DNA of 64,000 nucleotides from Microvelia longipes (taxonomy: Eukaryota; Arthropoda; Insecta; Hemiptera; Veliidae), in the NCBI GenBank assembly GCA_018340805.1, contig JACMZG010001911.1, positions 34,455,603 through 34,519,602 of the forward strand, written 5' to 3'. Made by a program: the position numbers and the translations under genes. The notes beneath the pieces are model-generated. The model was not told the origin of the DNA. It did no database searches and saw nothing but the letters and a program-made list of their open reading frames with translations. Below, piece after piece: positions 11,194-22,110 of the stretch. Positions within the stretch are counted from its first letter, which is position 1; each line of letters opens with the position of its first letter.

Positions 11194-11405
11194 AATAATC
11201 GAAAATTTGGCCGTTTGAAATGTAATGCAACACACGATAAACATCGATAAATGGTCAATGCATCCTAAATATTTCATTGTGATGTTATTCGCCATTTCGA
11301 AATTATTGACTATTACATTTTGTAATTTAAACGGCTTATACAATTTTAATTTTCTAACTGGTTTTAAAGATTGACATACCGTCAAATAGCAAAACTTAAA
11401 GTTAA
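11194..11405 (+). repeat. dispersed repeat shared with 28160-28350
   Basis: Shares, in the same order, AATAATCGAAAAT, a CACACAC(G/A)-ATA block, ATGGTCAAT, a GACTATTACATTTT or ACTATTACATTTT block, and CATACCGTCAAAT with 28160-28350. The similarity covers about 200 bp on the same strand. A minus-strand frame (11062-11424) runs through it, but I give it no function. Confidence 0.55.
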
Positions 11406-11513
11406 TGAGAAGTGGAAATTCCATAGCTATGTAATTTCATGTAACACATATGTAAACACATGTATTTTTGGTGGGACACTTAAAATTAGAGGAAAAAGAT
11501 TATTTAAATTTGT

Positions 11514-11738
11514 AAAAATCATGATGTTTTCAACATAAACTTAATATTATAAAATGATGTTTTTTCACACATAAACTTAATATTAAAAATCATGATGTTT
11601 TCACACATAAACTTAATATTTATCATGATGTTTCACACATAACTTAATATTATAAAATCATGATGTTTTCACACATAAACTTAATATTATAAAATCATGA
11701 TGTTTTCAACACATATGAACACACATAAACTTAATGAT
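11514..11738 (+). repeat. minisatellite of about 37 bp, about six units
   Basis: The repeated unit is close to AAATCATGATGTTTTCACAC followed by ATAAACTTAATATTATA. Units vary in length by small deletions and by a GAACACACATA insertion in the last one. The unit contains the palindrome ATCATGAT. No link to a gene is visible. Confidence 0.8.
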
Positions 11739-11889
11739 GAGACGCAGTGATAAAATATAATGCTAAAGCTCTTATAAAGACTATTCTAATGAAAATTAGG
11801 CAGCCAAATATGATTATAGGTCTTTAATGCATTGGTCAACGTGATATAAAAGTATAACCCGTATTATTTGATTGAATCCCTATCTACTG

Positions 11890-12165
11890 TATACTTTTCT
11901 AATCTTTAATCAACCCAGCAAAGCGATCAGGACGAGCGAAGCGAGACCAAAGTAATACTACTATAAGCTTCGATTATATGGCTTTTAGAGGACAAGCATA
12001 AAGAGTCCGATGTCACAACTCTCTAGACTTCGGATAACCTCCCTATTTTGGGGTCGAGTGTAAGAAGACCAAAGTAATACTACCTAAGGCTTTGGGTAAT
12101 CATCACATTCTGAGAACGAGCGAAGCGAGTCCAAAGTTGTGAGGAAAATTAACGAGGAACTCTAT
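11890..12165 (-). repeat. family A2 (left-end variant), minus strand
   Basis: Minus-strand reading gives ACTTTGGACTCGCTTCGCTCG, TTCTCAGAATGTGATGATTAC, and further copies of the CTTCGGTCT...CGCTTCGCTCGTCC phrase about every 80 bp. Related copies are at 41785-42055 (plus), 59455-59630 (minus) and, weaker, 14455-14650 (plus). It shares the left-end phrase with family A but has its own body built from iterated modules. Confidence 0.65.
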
Positions 12166-12970
12166 ACCCAATATTTTTTATTATTACCATTCTTTTCATG
12201 AGAGTTTTCTCGTTTGGAAAATTATTATTGTACCTTAAAAAAATATTCATCAGTTAGCTAAGCATAGAAAGGAAGGGTATTGGAAGGTTTATCTCAAATA
12301 TCTCATTTTGCCTGCGGGCTTGAAAATTTATCCTTCAAACTGTCAGCAAAGACAGAGTGTAGAAAGTAGTTGTTTTTCCTCCTCCATTTTATTTTTCACT
12401 CCATTTTCACTGATACCACTAAGGAAGGAAGTTTAAAAAATTATCCTTCCTTATTCTAAATAAAGATTAGTTTTTTCTCAGTTTTTCAGCACCCAATTTT
12501 TCTTGAGTTATTTTCTTTGTAGCTGGTGAATGATTATCATTCGTTTTTCATAGTCGTATTTTGAACCACTTTAAATCATCCCTTAGTAATTCAATTTTCT
12601 TGTGTAGCTTTTTAAAGCTTTCGAGGTAATACAATTTTTGTAACTCAAAATAATAGCACTTAGAATTAGAATAATAAACTTGATAACTGTTTCCTTAATA
12701 ATCTAGCTTGTCAAATTTAAACCTTGGTTTAAGTTATTACGTAATCTTAAATATATTAAAGATGATATGAAAAGGTGATGATAAAACATGATATGAAGAG
12801 ACAATATTATAGTGATCACAAAGTATACCAAGCAATGACAATTCAGGGCTTAGCTGTGATATTACTTGCATTAACACCAATGTTAGGATTCGCATTGAGG
12901 ATAACTCTTTTTCTCTATACCCTTAAGGAAGACGTTAAGCAAGCAAAAGCAGTCATTTTTATACTATTAA
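12166..12970. other. A+T-rich stretch, nothing firm
   Basis: A short frame at 12775-12981 runs up to the RNase H remnant that follows and could be its badly decayed N-terminal part (VYQAMTIQGLAVI resembles the VFQAE region of RNase H). This is too weak to annotate separately. Confidence 0.3.
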
Positions 12971-12973
12971 GCT

Positions 12974-13126
12974 GCTATTAAATAATTAACTGGTATAGAA
13001 AAGATTACTGAACCTTTCCAGATTGACTGTCGACAGCAATATGTGCGGTGGATTCCTGGGCACAAAGATAAAGATGGATATGAGATAGTAGATGCTCTGG
13101 CTAAACAAGGTACAGAACAAACCTAA
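12974..13126 (+). pseudogene. RNase H domain remnant of a retrotransposon
   Basis: In one frame with one stop near its start, this reads AIK, then LTGIEKITEPFQIDCRQQYV, then RWIPGHKDKDGYEIVDALAK and a stop. The end matches the conserved W-x-PGH-x(4)-G-(N/Y)-E-x(2)-D-x-LAK block of retroelement RNase H domains. The upstream Asp/Glu active-site motifs are not recognisable. RNase H domains occur in several LINE clades and in LTR elements; the fragment is too short to choose. It is an isolated, inactive scrap. Confidence 0.55.
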
Positions 13127-14454
13127 ATAAAACCAGATATTGGAATTAAGAAGACACATTAGACTGGACATTAGAGAATGTCCAGCAACCATGATCATCA
13201 ATGGAACAATGGTCTAAGTTAAGGCACAGTATACGGTTGATTAATCATATAGTATTCAAATGGTAAACAAACTTAAGTACAGCGGCTAGCTAAATAACTG
13301 GTTTCTTTAACTCGCCTTTCAGAAGAATTTGAAGCCTATTCTCTTAACAACAACACGTACAATATTTGAACGGTAAACCTCTTCATACAAGATACTTATA
13401 TTATTTGGAAAAGCTAAACAAAAGCAACAAAATTTAAGATCCCAAAAAGTGAATATGACAAAAAAATATTAAAGAAATTAAAGATCCTACTAAGATATTA
13501 CATAAAGGTACTTGGAAAAAAAGATTTAAAGTCACAGAGCATGTACATATAAGCATGCACAGACCATGGGCTTTATGTCTACCCTCGAAATCAAATGACA
13601 ATAAGATAACTCCTAAATCTATAACAAAATGCCTCAGGAAGGAAAAAAGTACATTTAGTGTCAACATATTTTTTGACTTTAGAGAGAAATAAAAGCATTT
13701 ATGATCATTGTAGATAAAAACAGGTTGAAACATTTTATTTTACACCACTAGATACTTTTTATTCCGTTTTATTTAATTCTTTTTTTTTCATTTATAATAA
13801 AACCAATAGAAAATAGATATATAATTTATAAAAAAATCAATTTTGAATTTTACATTGAATACATGTAATCATAACACAGCAACAACTAAGAAGAAGTTAT
13901 TTGTTATATCAATAAAAGAATATAAATTAGTTCTGTAACTTATATTTTATAAAACAAGAATACTTGTTCATAATGTATTATAAATTTAAAAAGGACCGTT
14001 GCCTTTAGTTTTAGATTTAACTAAAACTTCAAAAATTATAATGCCTTTAATTTATATGAGGGACAAACTTGGAGATTTATTTATTCGCGAGTACAAACTT
14101 CATTTGCACAAAAATAAATATAAAACACAGGATTTCCTTGTATTAAGCTCTGCTGCAATAAACATCGTGCTGTCATCTATAAATAGGAGCATGGTTTATG
14201 GCCTATTCCCTCTCGAGCACGAAGAGAAAATAGTTCTCGTTATAACACAGAAGTTAGGATAGGCACAAACTAAGAATTTAAGAGGTCTGGGTTTATCGTT
14301 TTATCAGGGTCTCTTACAGATTATGTTAAGTTCACCATTATGTCTGTCATTAGTAAGTAAGGACAATGTTAACAATTTGAAGAGAGACCTAAGTACGTAA
14401 TAAATAATTTAATATTAATAAACAAAAATATAAAATAGTAATAAGAAATCAAAA
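13127..14454. other. A+T-rich stretch with one unassigned short frame
   Basis: No repeat or RNA gene recognised. A plus-strand frame at 13999-14262 (87 codons, starting MPLVLDLTKTSKIIMPL) has a more even composition than its surroundings. I do not recognise any family in it, see no splice or promoter context, and do not call it a gene. A minus frame at 13434-13733 is similar in status. Confidence 0.35.
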
Positions 14455-14650
14455 TCAGTGCTACAATATGATCGTCCTCAGAATGTATTAGTGCACTCAG
14501 CATTTCGACACGTAGTGAATGTAGTCTAGACATAGTGTTTCAGTCTCCCTTGAAATACCTTCAATTGTATAACTCTAATCTCGTTTCGCTTGACCTCAGA
14601 ATTTGGATGTTGTCCAATATCTATGATATTATTACTTCGGTAATTAATTC
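14455..14650 (+). repeat. diverged family A2 copy
   Basis: Contains GATCGTCCTCAGAATGTATT, then CTCGTTTCGCTTGACCTCAG and ATTATTACTTCGGTA, in the A2 order. It is much more diverged than the copies at 11890 and 41785, so boundaries are approximate. Confidence 0.4.
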
Positions 14651-16284
14651 TTACTTATAGTTACATTTTTCTTCCCTACCTTCTAAAAGGAGGAGAAAGC
14701 ATTGTATTAGCAAAAAAACGTAACATACACATTTTTCATTAAATGTTCACGTTTCAGCGTCTAAAGATATATAAAAAAATTGTGTTTGCCAGTAAGTATG
14801 ACTCCATTTCTAGTTAAAAAGCTACATCTCAAACGGGTAATCCAATTTCAATGTAACTTGGCAAAAATTCAAGACCTTAGCGAAAATGAATTGATTAGAT
14901 TTTAGGCTCACTCTTACACGACGTATTACAATGGGGTCATTAATAATTTTAAAAGAAAAATAAAAAAAAGTATAAACATTTGTTTGATAAAAACAAATTT
15001 TTAATAATGTCTTGAAGCTCAAAAATGCCTCATCAACATCTGCGGGGTTGCTTTAGTATGTTTATAACTCTTTTTGCATAATTTATGTATTTCATTGTAC
15101 AATACTACATGCTCCAATAATTTTAAAGTCTGCAGGTACGGAATCCTCGACCCTAATTAGCAGCTTGTTTTATTTAAATAAATTAAATTTTATCTATACA
15201 CAACACCCTTTCTTTGCAAAAAGATAAAAACAGACACTTTTTAACTTTAAGAAAAAAGCGCGAAGTTACGGGATCCACGAGATGACTAAACTAATTTTCA
15301 GAACTCTAGCTACAGATGTTTCGGAATCTATAGGCACTAAAAAGTATACATTTAATAACAAAGTTTCGTGCCACGTGTTAACAAAAAACGTGCTTTTCCT
15401 CCTTAGGAAATGGGAAATCAGTTTAAAAAATTCTAGCGATTTTTTACGGTAATGTACTACACTACTTTTAGAAGTGTGCTTTTAGAACTCCGCACAAATT
15501 AACTGCCCTTTCAAAAGAACAAGCTTTGATCACGCCATGTTTAGTTCATTGTTAGTGCTATAGTGTAGGACAAGTAAATAAGTATATAAAAACATGAAAT
15601 AAAATTAAACGCAACAACTATACCTTGAGAAAGCAATGTGTGCAAAATATAATCTAAAAATTTAAGGGTTTTTTCGTCGTAAAGAGGATAAACCAGTTTA
15701 GGTTACACTCGAGATTATAGTCTTTGTAACATAGTAGGATGCTCTAAGATACAAACCATATACCGTATTAGAGCAGAAAGAGTTCTTAGAAGCAAAAGAC
15801 AACTTAAAACGTTTAAAATTATATAATGGGGAAATGAAAGGCTTTTCAAGTAAGGCTGTGCATCTTGTAGCTTTTTTAAATTCCCTAAATGTGTCGTAGA
15901 GGCTTGCGATTTTGTGCGCACGCTCAACAAATAATGGTGATGTGAACAATGTTCTTCTGTTTTCGAAATCAAGGCACTTGCTTTATTGCTTATTTGTCAA
16001 AACATTTACAGACACTTCGGACGCTACTTGTGCCTTAACTACAACTAATAATACAACTAATAACTACAACTAATTCAATCTAATTATGTTCAATTATGGT
16101 CCCAGTTTTGGGAGTCAAGTATTTGACTCCCATCCTCATTTCACAAAAATGAGGATGTGTGACGTCACAAGGTATCTGTGTAAAGACAATAATGTATATC
16201 TAGTTTTATAATTTAAAGTTAAATAAGGAAAGAGATGCTAAACAGCTTCGAAAATATTAATCTTACTTTTTGCCTAATTTCTTC
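14651..16284. other. mixed stretch, no gene recognised
   Basis: Sequence near 14730-14780 (TGTTCACGTTTCAGCGTCTA) resembles 22275-22300, suggesting a small old dispersed repeat. The 15130-15500 stretch is a little less A+T rich (GTACGGAATCCTCGACCC, TTACGGGATCCACGAG), which may mark another old element I cannot name. Overlapping minus frames at 15698-15972 show no recognised domain. Confidence 0.35.
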
Positions 16285-16510
16285 CGAAGGTATATATTAT
16301 TTTTCCTCGTATATGTATGAAGGAAAAATATCGTGTTTGCATTAAAATTGCAAAACCGAGAATTTACTCGAATTATTCGTTTCAAATGTTTTAAGACCTC
16401 CAGAGTCTTTTTCACAAAGTTGACTGTATGCATGTGTGTGTGTGTGTGTTATCGTTGCAGCTTCCAGTATGTTTATGCTACAGGGTTGAAACTTGATACA
16501 AAAATCAAAA
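16285..16510 (-). repeat. family A, right-end fragment, minus strand
   Basis: On the plus strand it begins GAAGGTATATATTATTTTTCC, then has a TTATTCGTTTCAAATGTTTT block and a (TG)n tract at about 16432-16449. It ends GGGTTGAAACTTGATACAAA. This is the reverse complement of the family A right part, with the microsatellite at the usual place. Two short frames, one on each strand, overlap it and are not genes. Confidence 0.6.
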
Positions 16511-18610
16511 GGCAATGCAAAGGGCTTTATATCTATTTTTATATTAGTCAATAAAGATAATACACGTCATAACAAGAGAGGCAACTTTATGATTTCCGCG
16601 TCAATATTAATTTTAAACATTATCTCTTATTTAATCAATTTAATCTTAATGAAACACAATATAATTAATAACAACGACTTGCTAACGATCCGTGAAACAA
16701 CAGAAAATAAACCCTACAAAGTATGATGTAAAAGGCAATCCTCTTACGTAAACTATATTACAGGAACAGGTAAAAACCCTTTTTTAAATTGCATAACCTG
16801 ATTGCTCAAGTAAAACGTATTTTAAACGATCCTCCGGGGATATAAAACGTGAATTAAACGATACACATCCTAACGTTAAAGATAATATACAACTATAGAT
16901 AACACTTCTTCCTATGCTTGCTCTATCATTTATATCTTTATGTATATTTATTTTTATAAACTTTAGATTTAATATTAGTTAAAGTAAATAGAAATTCGAA
17001 TCGTACAACATAAGAACTATTAAATTATGAGCTCCATGCGGATAAATTCTATTTGTAATAAGTGATTATTTAGTTACATATATACATAAAATTATAACTT
17101 ATAGAGTATCCGCAGCACTTAAATTGAATCTCTTAAAATAATGCGTTGTGAAGGAAAGTTTTGCCTCAGTGAAAATCCACAAGAATTTTCAGAAACCCAT
17201 GAAATTGGGTTTCCTAAAGAATCCGGTATGTTACTAGAATGAATTTTTTCTTTTTTTCGTACTAATATAATAAATTATGATTCTGTTTTTAACACACTAT
17301 TGTAATATCGTAGACTTCTGTAGTTTATTTGGGGGCATACCCCCACCAAGTTTCACTGGATGGTTACTGGCGTACCTTCCCATTCTAGGAAGCATCTCAA
17401 GGCTATTTTCACCTCTTTGTGGCTTTTTAATTTGGATATTGTTTATTAGACGTTAAAATGTAGCGTTAGTATCAGCTAAAAGGTTTATAATGAGTTAAAT
17501 TATACTTCAAAATTGTATTTCTTTAACAGCCTTGGTTTAATAAAGCCCTAAAGTTAGATGCTCTTGACACTCACTCATCATAACTCTTCCAGCAATCGTA
17601 ATTTGGGTAAAATTTATTGTACAAATTCATAAATAATTATAAAAATTTGACATGTTTAGTCATGTCAAAGAGATAATACGTACTATTGAAGACAACAAAT
17701 AATTCTAATTTTAAATGTTAAGTATAATGAAAACTGGTAGCTATTAGCGCCACCTAGTAGAGCACTCAACAACTAAGAATATTAAGAGTTTTGTCAAGAC
17801 GAACATGTTACTCTATTGATGCGATTTAAATAGAGTAGAGCGCATTATTAATGTTTACTATTAGCGTTACCTAGTAAAAAGCGTCATAACTAAAATTTCC
17901 GAGAGTTATATTTTGACAGGAGTTAAAAAAAGAAAAACAACCTAAGGATTTAAAGTGAACTTACAAAAATTAATGTAATCCCCGACAAAAACACTAGTTT
18001 AAAACAATCCAAATCAGCATAAAAAGAATTTTGATCATATACACCAAGTCATATGAACATAACACATTTCATTTTCATCCTAATTTGTAAATATGAAACA
18101 TGAAATATATATGCAAGAAAATATGCAAATATAAAAGGCCTTGATGATTTCATTTTGAGCTTTGACCAGTACGCAGTGCACGCAGAAGTCACTAAAGCAA
18201 TTTCGCAGAGCAACCCGGTTCTTAAATACGTTAATGCTTTATGATACGTGCTGATCAAGTCACAAAGTGAAATCATTAAGGCTTTTTATGCTTGCTCATT
18301 AGGATGCCAATAAATTAAGTAAGGCTGATAAGACTTGAAGTAGTATAAGATCTCAATTATTTTTACGCAAGACATGTCTTTTTCATACAAGTGATTTTGC
18401 GGGGATTTAATTTAAATGTGAACTTAAATGAAAGAAAGACACAAGCAGCATTTTATGATAATTAAAAGTCAAATGGCGCGTCAAGGGAGAGATGAGAACC
18501 ACTCGCTAATCACCAGCAATTACTCCTGAAAAATGATCTTTGCCAACTATTTTTGTCCAACTATGATCTTTGACCAGAATTAGCAAACATGAATTTAAGT
18601 TCTTTCAAAA
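16511..18610. other. A+T-rich stretch, one short direct repeat
   Basis: No gene recognised. A block beginning TATTAGCGCCACCTAGTA at about 17743 recurs, diverged, at about 17862 (TATTAGCGTTACCTAGTA), each followed by a similar AACTAA...GAGTT stretch. This is a local duplication with a spacing of about 120 bp. Short frames at 16493-16726 and 18049-18276 have no recognised domain. Confidence 0.4.
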
Positions 18611-18614
18611 ATAT

Positions 18615-18690
18615 AGACCCGTCAAAATATGTGCCCTGACTAAGATTCGAACCTAAGTTACTGTGAAACTTAAGGTAACCATAGATGACT
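18615..18690 (-). repeat. tRNA-like fragment, probable SINE head
   Basis: The minus strand reads GGTTACCTTAAG, then AGGTTCGAATCTTAGTCAGG, which contains a good B-box (GGTTCGAATC). No full cloverleaf can be drawn by eye, so I call it a decayed tRNA-derived element and not a tRNA gene. Confidence 0.35.
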
Positions 18691-18969
18691 TTAATAGTTT
18701 AAAGTCAAAACATTAATTTTGTTTTATTTAATTATCTTAAATTTATATGTGGCGTCACTATAAATATTTGGAAGGTATACATAAACATGTAAACGTAAAA
18801 AGTTACAAAAATATAATAAGGTCACAATTTATTTTACAAAAATATGGAGGGTGGTAGCTTAGGATAACAGTGTTACCTATCTTAAAATAAAAGGAAGAAG
18901 AAGTAAATCTTAGAATAAGTTTTAAGTCGGCATCGGAAGGAACTGACTTAGGGTTTAAGATCTCAACTC

Positions 18970-20310
18970 GTTATATGTTAAGTTTAGGAAACTCTCACTA
19001 ACCCAATATATTAGTCTACCATAGCCATGTTGTTACACAATGTAACATTATTACCAAAACATTTCCTTCTCTCTATGTTATATGTTGTACGGTTTACCTC
19101 CATGTTATGCTGTAGTTTTCAATGTATGAATCTTAAAACTTGCTCTTTTCCTTTTATAATACTTTGCTCTCTCATACATAATTCAGTTATGTATTCATAT
19201 CTTATATATACATGTATATAATATATAAGGCTATACTAAGTACCTACTCTATCGTATTTTAAACATAAAGGAGATGGTTTCTCCTCTCTCTTTCTACTTT
19301 AAGGTTTTAGTAAAATATCGCTTACTGATATTTCATCTTAAAATACTTTTTTAATGCTTAAAATTCTCATAACGATTTTCTCTCCTAAATTCAAGTTTGA
19401 TAAAGTTTTAAATTTTATCTTTAAGAGTTTACTTCTCAACTTTCTTTTATGTTTTAATGTTGCGTCAAAAATTCTTTAAACTAAGTTTAAAAAATTCTCT
19501 AATGTAGTAGAAAAATTTCCGTTCTGTACGACCTCGAATATAGATAATTAAACTAACTTTATTATCTCTAAAGTCAATTTATTGAAACATGAGTAAAATC
19601 TGAAAAACGTTTCACCACCAAAGCTTAAATTATTAAATCACATATAATACATTTATCTGTTTTTAAACTTTCATAAACGTCATATAACAGCTTTTTATGA
19701 TTTTAAAAATAATACATTATATAAATAACCAATTTACATGTTTAAGGTTAAATTTACTTTAACGCATTTATTTAAATATTTGGCATGTCACCGATAGCTT
19801 TTTAACTTTATAATTTGTAATATAATTTAAAAATTTAAACGCAACATTAAATTATTTTAAACTTATTTGGTAAAGTTATTCTCTTTTAAAGATTAAAAAC
19901 TTTTGAGCCAAAGTTTTTTTAAAGTATAAAAATTGCTCTTAGAATTTCAAGTATTATCCAAGTTTTTTCTTTGAACAAAAATATCAGTAAACGATATTTT
20001 ACAAAAACTCAAAAAAAATTCTTTACCTCTACCACGTCCGTACTAAAAAATAGTATGTATATAGCAATACGTCATATTATGTATGTGTTTGTAATACGAA
20101 TACATAACTAAAATATGTATGAGAGAGCAAAGTATGATAAAGGAGAGAACAAGTTTCAAGATTCATACATTGGAAACTACAGCGTAACAAGGAAGTAAGC
20201 CACACAATACATCATATAGAAAGAGGAAAATGTTTTGGTAATATTATAACATGTTAGAACAACATGGCTATAATAGACTAATATATTGAGTTATTGAAAG
20301 GAACACATAA
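18970..20310. repeat. large, diverged inverted repeat (foldback element)
   Basis: The left arm (about 18970-19480) and right arm (about 19830-20310) are reverse complements with many differences. Matching landmarks include CCAATATATTAGTCTA/TAGACTAATATATTGAG, CAATGTATGAATCTT/AAGATTCATACATTG, CTTTGCTCTCTCATACAT/ATGTATGAGAGAGCAAAG, AAAATATCGCTTACTGATAT/ATATCAGTAAACGATATTTT and TTTTAATGTTGCGT/ACGCAACATTAAA. The spacer is about 350 bp. No coding sequence is recognised. The divergence suggests an old foldback transposon or inverted duplication. It lies only about 140 bp from a second, perfect inverted repeat. Confidence 0.75.
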
Positions 20311-20451
20311 CTTTAAAACATAACACGTTACATAATAGGATGTTACGTGTGAAAAGCCATGTCTTAAATCATAAAATCAAAAATAATTATACTATCAAAT
20401 AAATTTCTCTTTGATTTATATAATACTTTTAAAAGAAAATCAGAAGCTAAA

Positions 20452-21148
20452 AATTCTGGCGCGGTGGTCCGCATGTCGGGCGAATTTCCTTTGATGCGTG
20501 TTTCCGTGCTTTTTATATAAGTTTACAACTAATAAATAAATAATTTCGGCGCGGTGGTCCGCTGTCGGGCGAATTTCATTTAGAATACGTGTTTCCGTGC
20601 TAAACAACCATTTTCTTGCTTATGCAAGAACCATGCCCATTGCGTGGTTCCGGTTCATGCTTTAGAACCTAAGCAGTTACTCAATTGTCAAGCACTGCTC
20701 GTAACTCATTTTGTCTGTATTTTCCAAAGGAAATGCGCATAACTATCCAGTTGGTTGCACAAAACTATGCCTCTAAAATTAGAAGTACGCTCTATTATTT
20801 GCACTAGTTTAAAGCTTAGTTACTTATCTTTAAGCTTAGTCAGTTATCTTTAAAGGTTTTAGCGCATTTCCTTTGGAAAATACAGACAAAATGAGTTACG
20901 AGCAGTGCTTGACAATTGAGTAACTGCTTAGGTTCTAAAGCATGAACCGGAACCACGCAATGGGCATGGTTCTTGCATAAGCAAGAAAATGGTTGTTTAG
21001 CACGGAAACACGTATTCTAAATGAAATTCGCCCGACAGCGGACCACCGCGCCGAAATTATTTATTTATTAGTTGTAAACTTATATAAAAAGCACGGAAAC
21101 ACGCATCAAAGGAAATTCGCCCGACATGCGGACCACCGCGCCAGAATT
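20452..21148. repeat. perfect 287-bp-arm inverted repeat
   Basis: The left arm 20452-20738 and right arm 20862-21148 are exact reverse complements over all 287 bases by my comparison; the spacer is 123 bp (20739-20861). Each arm contains two copies of a module with GGCGCGGTGGTCCGC, GTCGGGCGAATTTC and GTGTTTCCGTGCT, about 110 bp apart. The spacer holds its own short duplication (TAAGCTTAGT...TTATCTTT, twice). Sequence just outside the right arm (TAGTTGTAAACTTATATTA) continues the module, so the right arm edge lies within a tandem array. It could be a young foldback element, an inverted duplication, or an assembly artefact. Confidence 0.9.
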
Positions 21149-21179
21149 ATTTCCTAGTTGTAAACTTATATTAGGTAAA

Positions 21180-21600
21180 AAAACGATAAAAAATGATCGA
21201 CCCTTCTAGGATGTGAACCCAGGTACCCTGAGTTTGAGTGGTTGTATTGACTCCGGACCACTGGCATTCATCTCAGAGGCCCAAAAAACATTGAAAACGA
21301 CACCCTACTCGAAATTTAATTTTTAAAGACCGTAATTTTGGTTTTCTATAATTTTTGTGGTTTTTTCGACTTTTTGGTAACTTAAAGTGGTCGTATCGAC
21401 TTCGGACTGGTTTCATTCGATTCCGCGCCCAAATTACATAGAAAACGACACCTACTCGAAATTTATTTTTTATCGACCTAAATTTTGGTTTTCGGGAATT
21501 TAGAATGGTTTTTTTCGATTTTTAGGTCACTTAAGTGGTCGTATCGACTTCGGACCGGTTTCATTCGATTCAGCGTCTCAAAAACATAAATAATGACCTT
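21180..21600 (-). repeat. tRNA-like head followed by about 150-bp tandem modules
   Basis: On the minus strand, a B-box-like CTGGGTTCACATCC lies at about 21205-21225. A module around AGTGGTCCGGAGTCAATACA is repeated with spacing of about 149 bp, with matching points at about 21233, 21383 and 21531. Each module also carries GTCGTTTTC and AAATTTCGAGTAG on the minus strand. The third unit is partial. The arrangement suggests a tRNA-derived SINE whose head-containing part was duplicated in tandem. Confidence 0.6.
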
Positions 21601-21770
21601 TTTTCGCGGCAAAAAATATTAACCCTGAATTTTGCCGATTTTTTTGAAAATTTCGCTGACTCAGCAAACGGGTTAATGACGTCACAAAAACCTGGTTTCA
21701 ATAGGGTTTGTGTCCTCCCAAAGGTTGATTTTGTACCAAGTTTGGTTAAAAAATATTAATCCGTTCGAAA
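21601..21770 (+). repeat. diverged family A middle segment
   Basis: Contains AAAATTTCGCTGACTCAGCA, GGGTTAATGACGTCACAAAA, then GATTTTGTACCAAGTTT, the same order as the family A middle (CGCTGAGTCA, TGACGTCAT, TTTTTGTACAAA). It is followed by the (TA)n tract and lacks the usual right end. Confidence 0.5.
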
Positions 21771-21799
21771 GATAGAGTGTTTACAAGAAAGTGTCTAGA

Positions 21800-21958
<159 letters not shown>

Positions 21959-22002
21959 AAGTTTCAAAAAAAGTATTTTTCGTCATAAGGGACCTCTGAA
22001 AC

Positions 22003-22110
22003 GGATTTGTGTCGTGGTCCGAGTTCGAATTCCCCCATGACGCCTATCCCATTAGGCGAATTTCAAAGGAAATTCGCTAAAAGGCACAGTTGTGTATTCC
22101 TAAGACACAT
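22003..22110 (+). repeat. SINE-like fragment with B-box and TTTCAAAGGAAA motif
   Basis: Carries a B-box-like GAGTTCGAATTCCCCC about 45 bp before GGCGAATTTCAAAGGAAATT, whose core is palindromic. The second motif recurs at 46835-46860 and 56850-56875, again downstream of tRNA-like sequence. A close relative, CATCAAAGGAAATTCGCCC, lies in the right arm of the perfect inverted repeat. I infer a small tRNA-derived family. Confidence 0.4.

Noticed and set aside
13999..14262. 87-codon plus-strand frame as a host exon
   Set aside because: No recognised domain, no splice-site or transcript evidence; length is compatible with chance. Noted in the spacer entry only.
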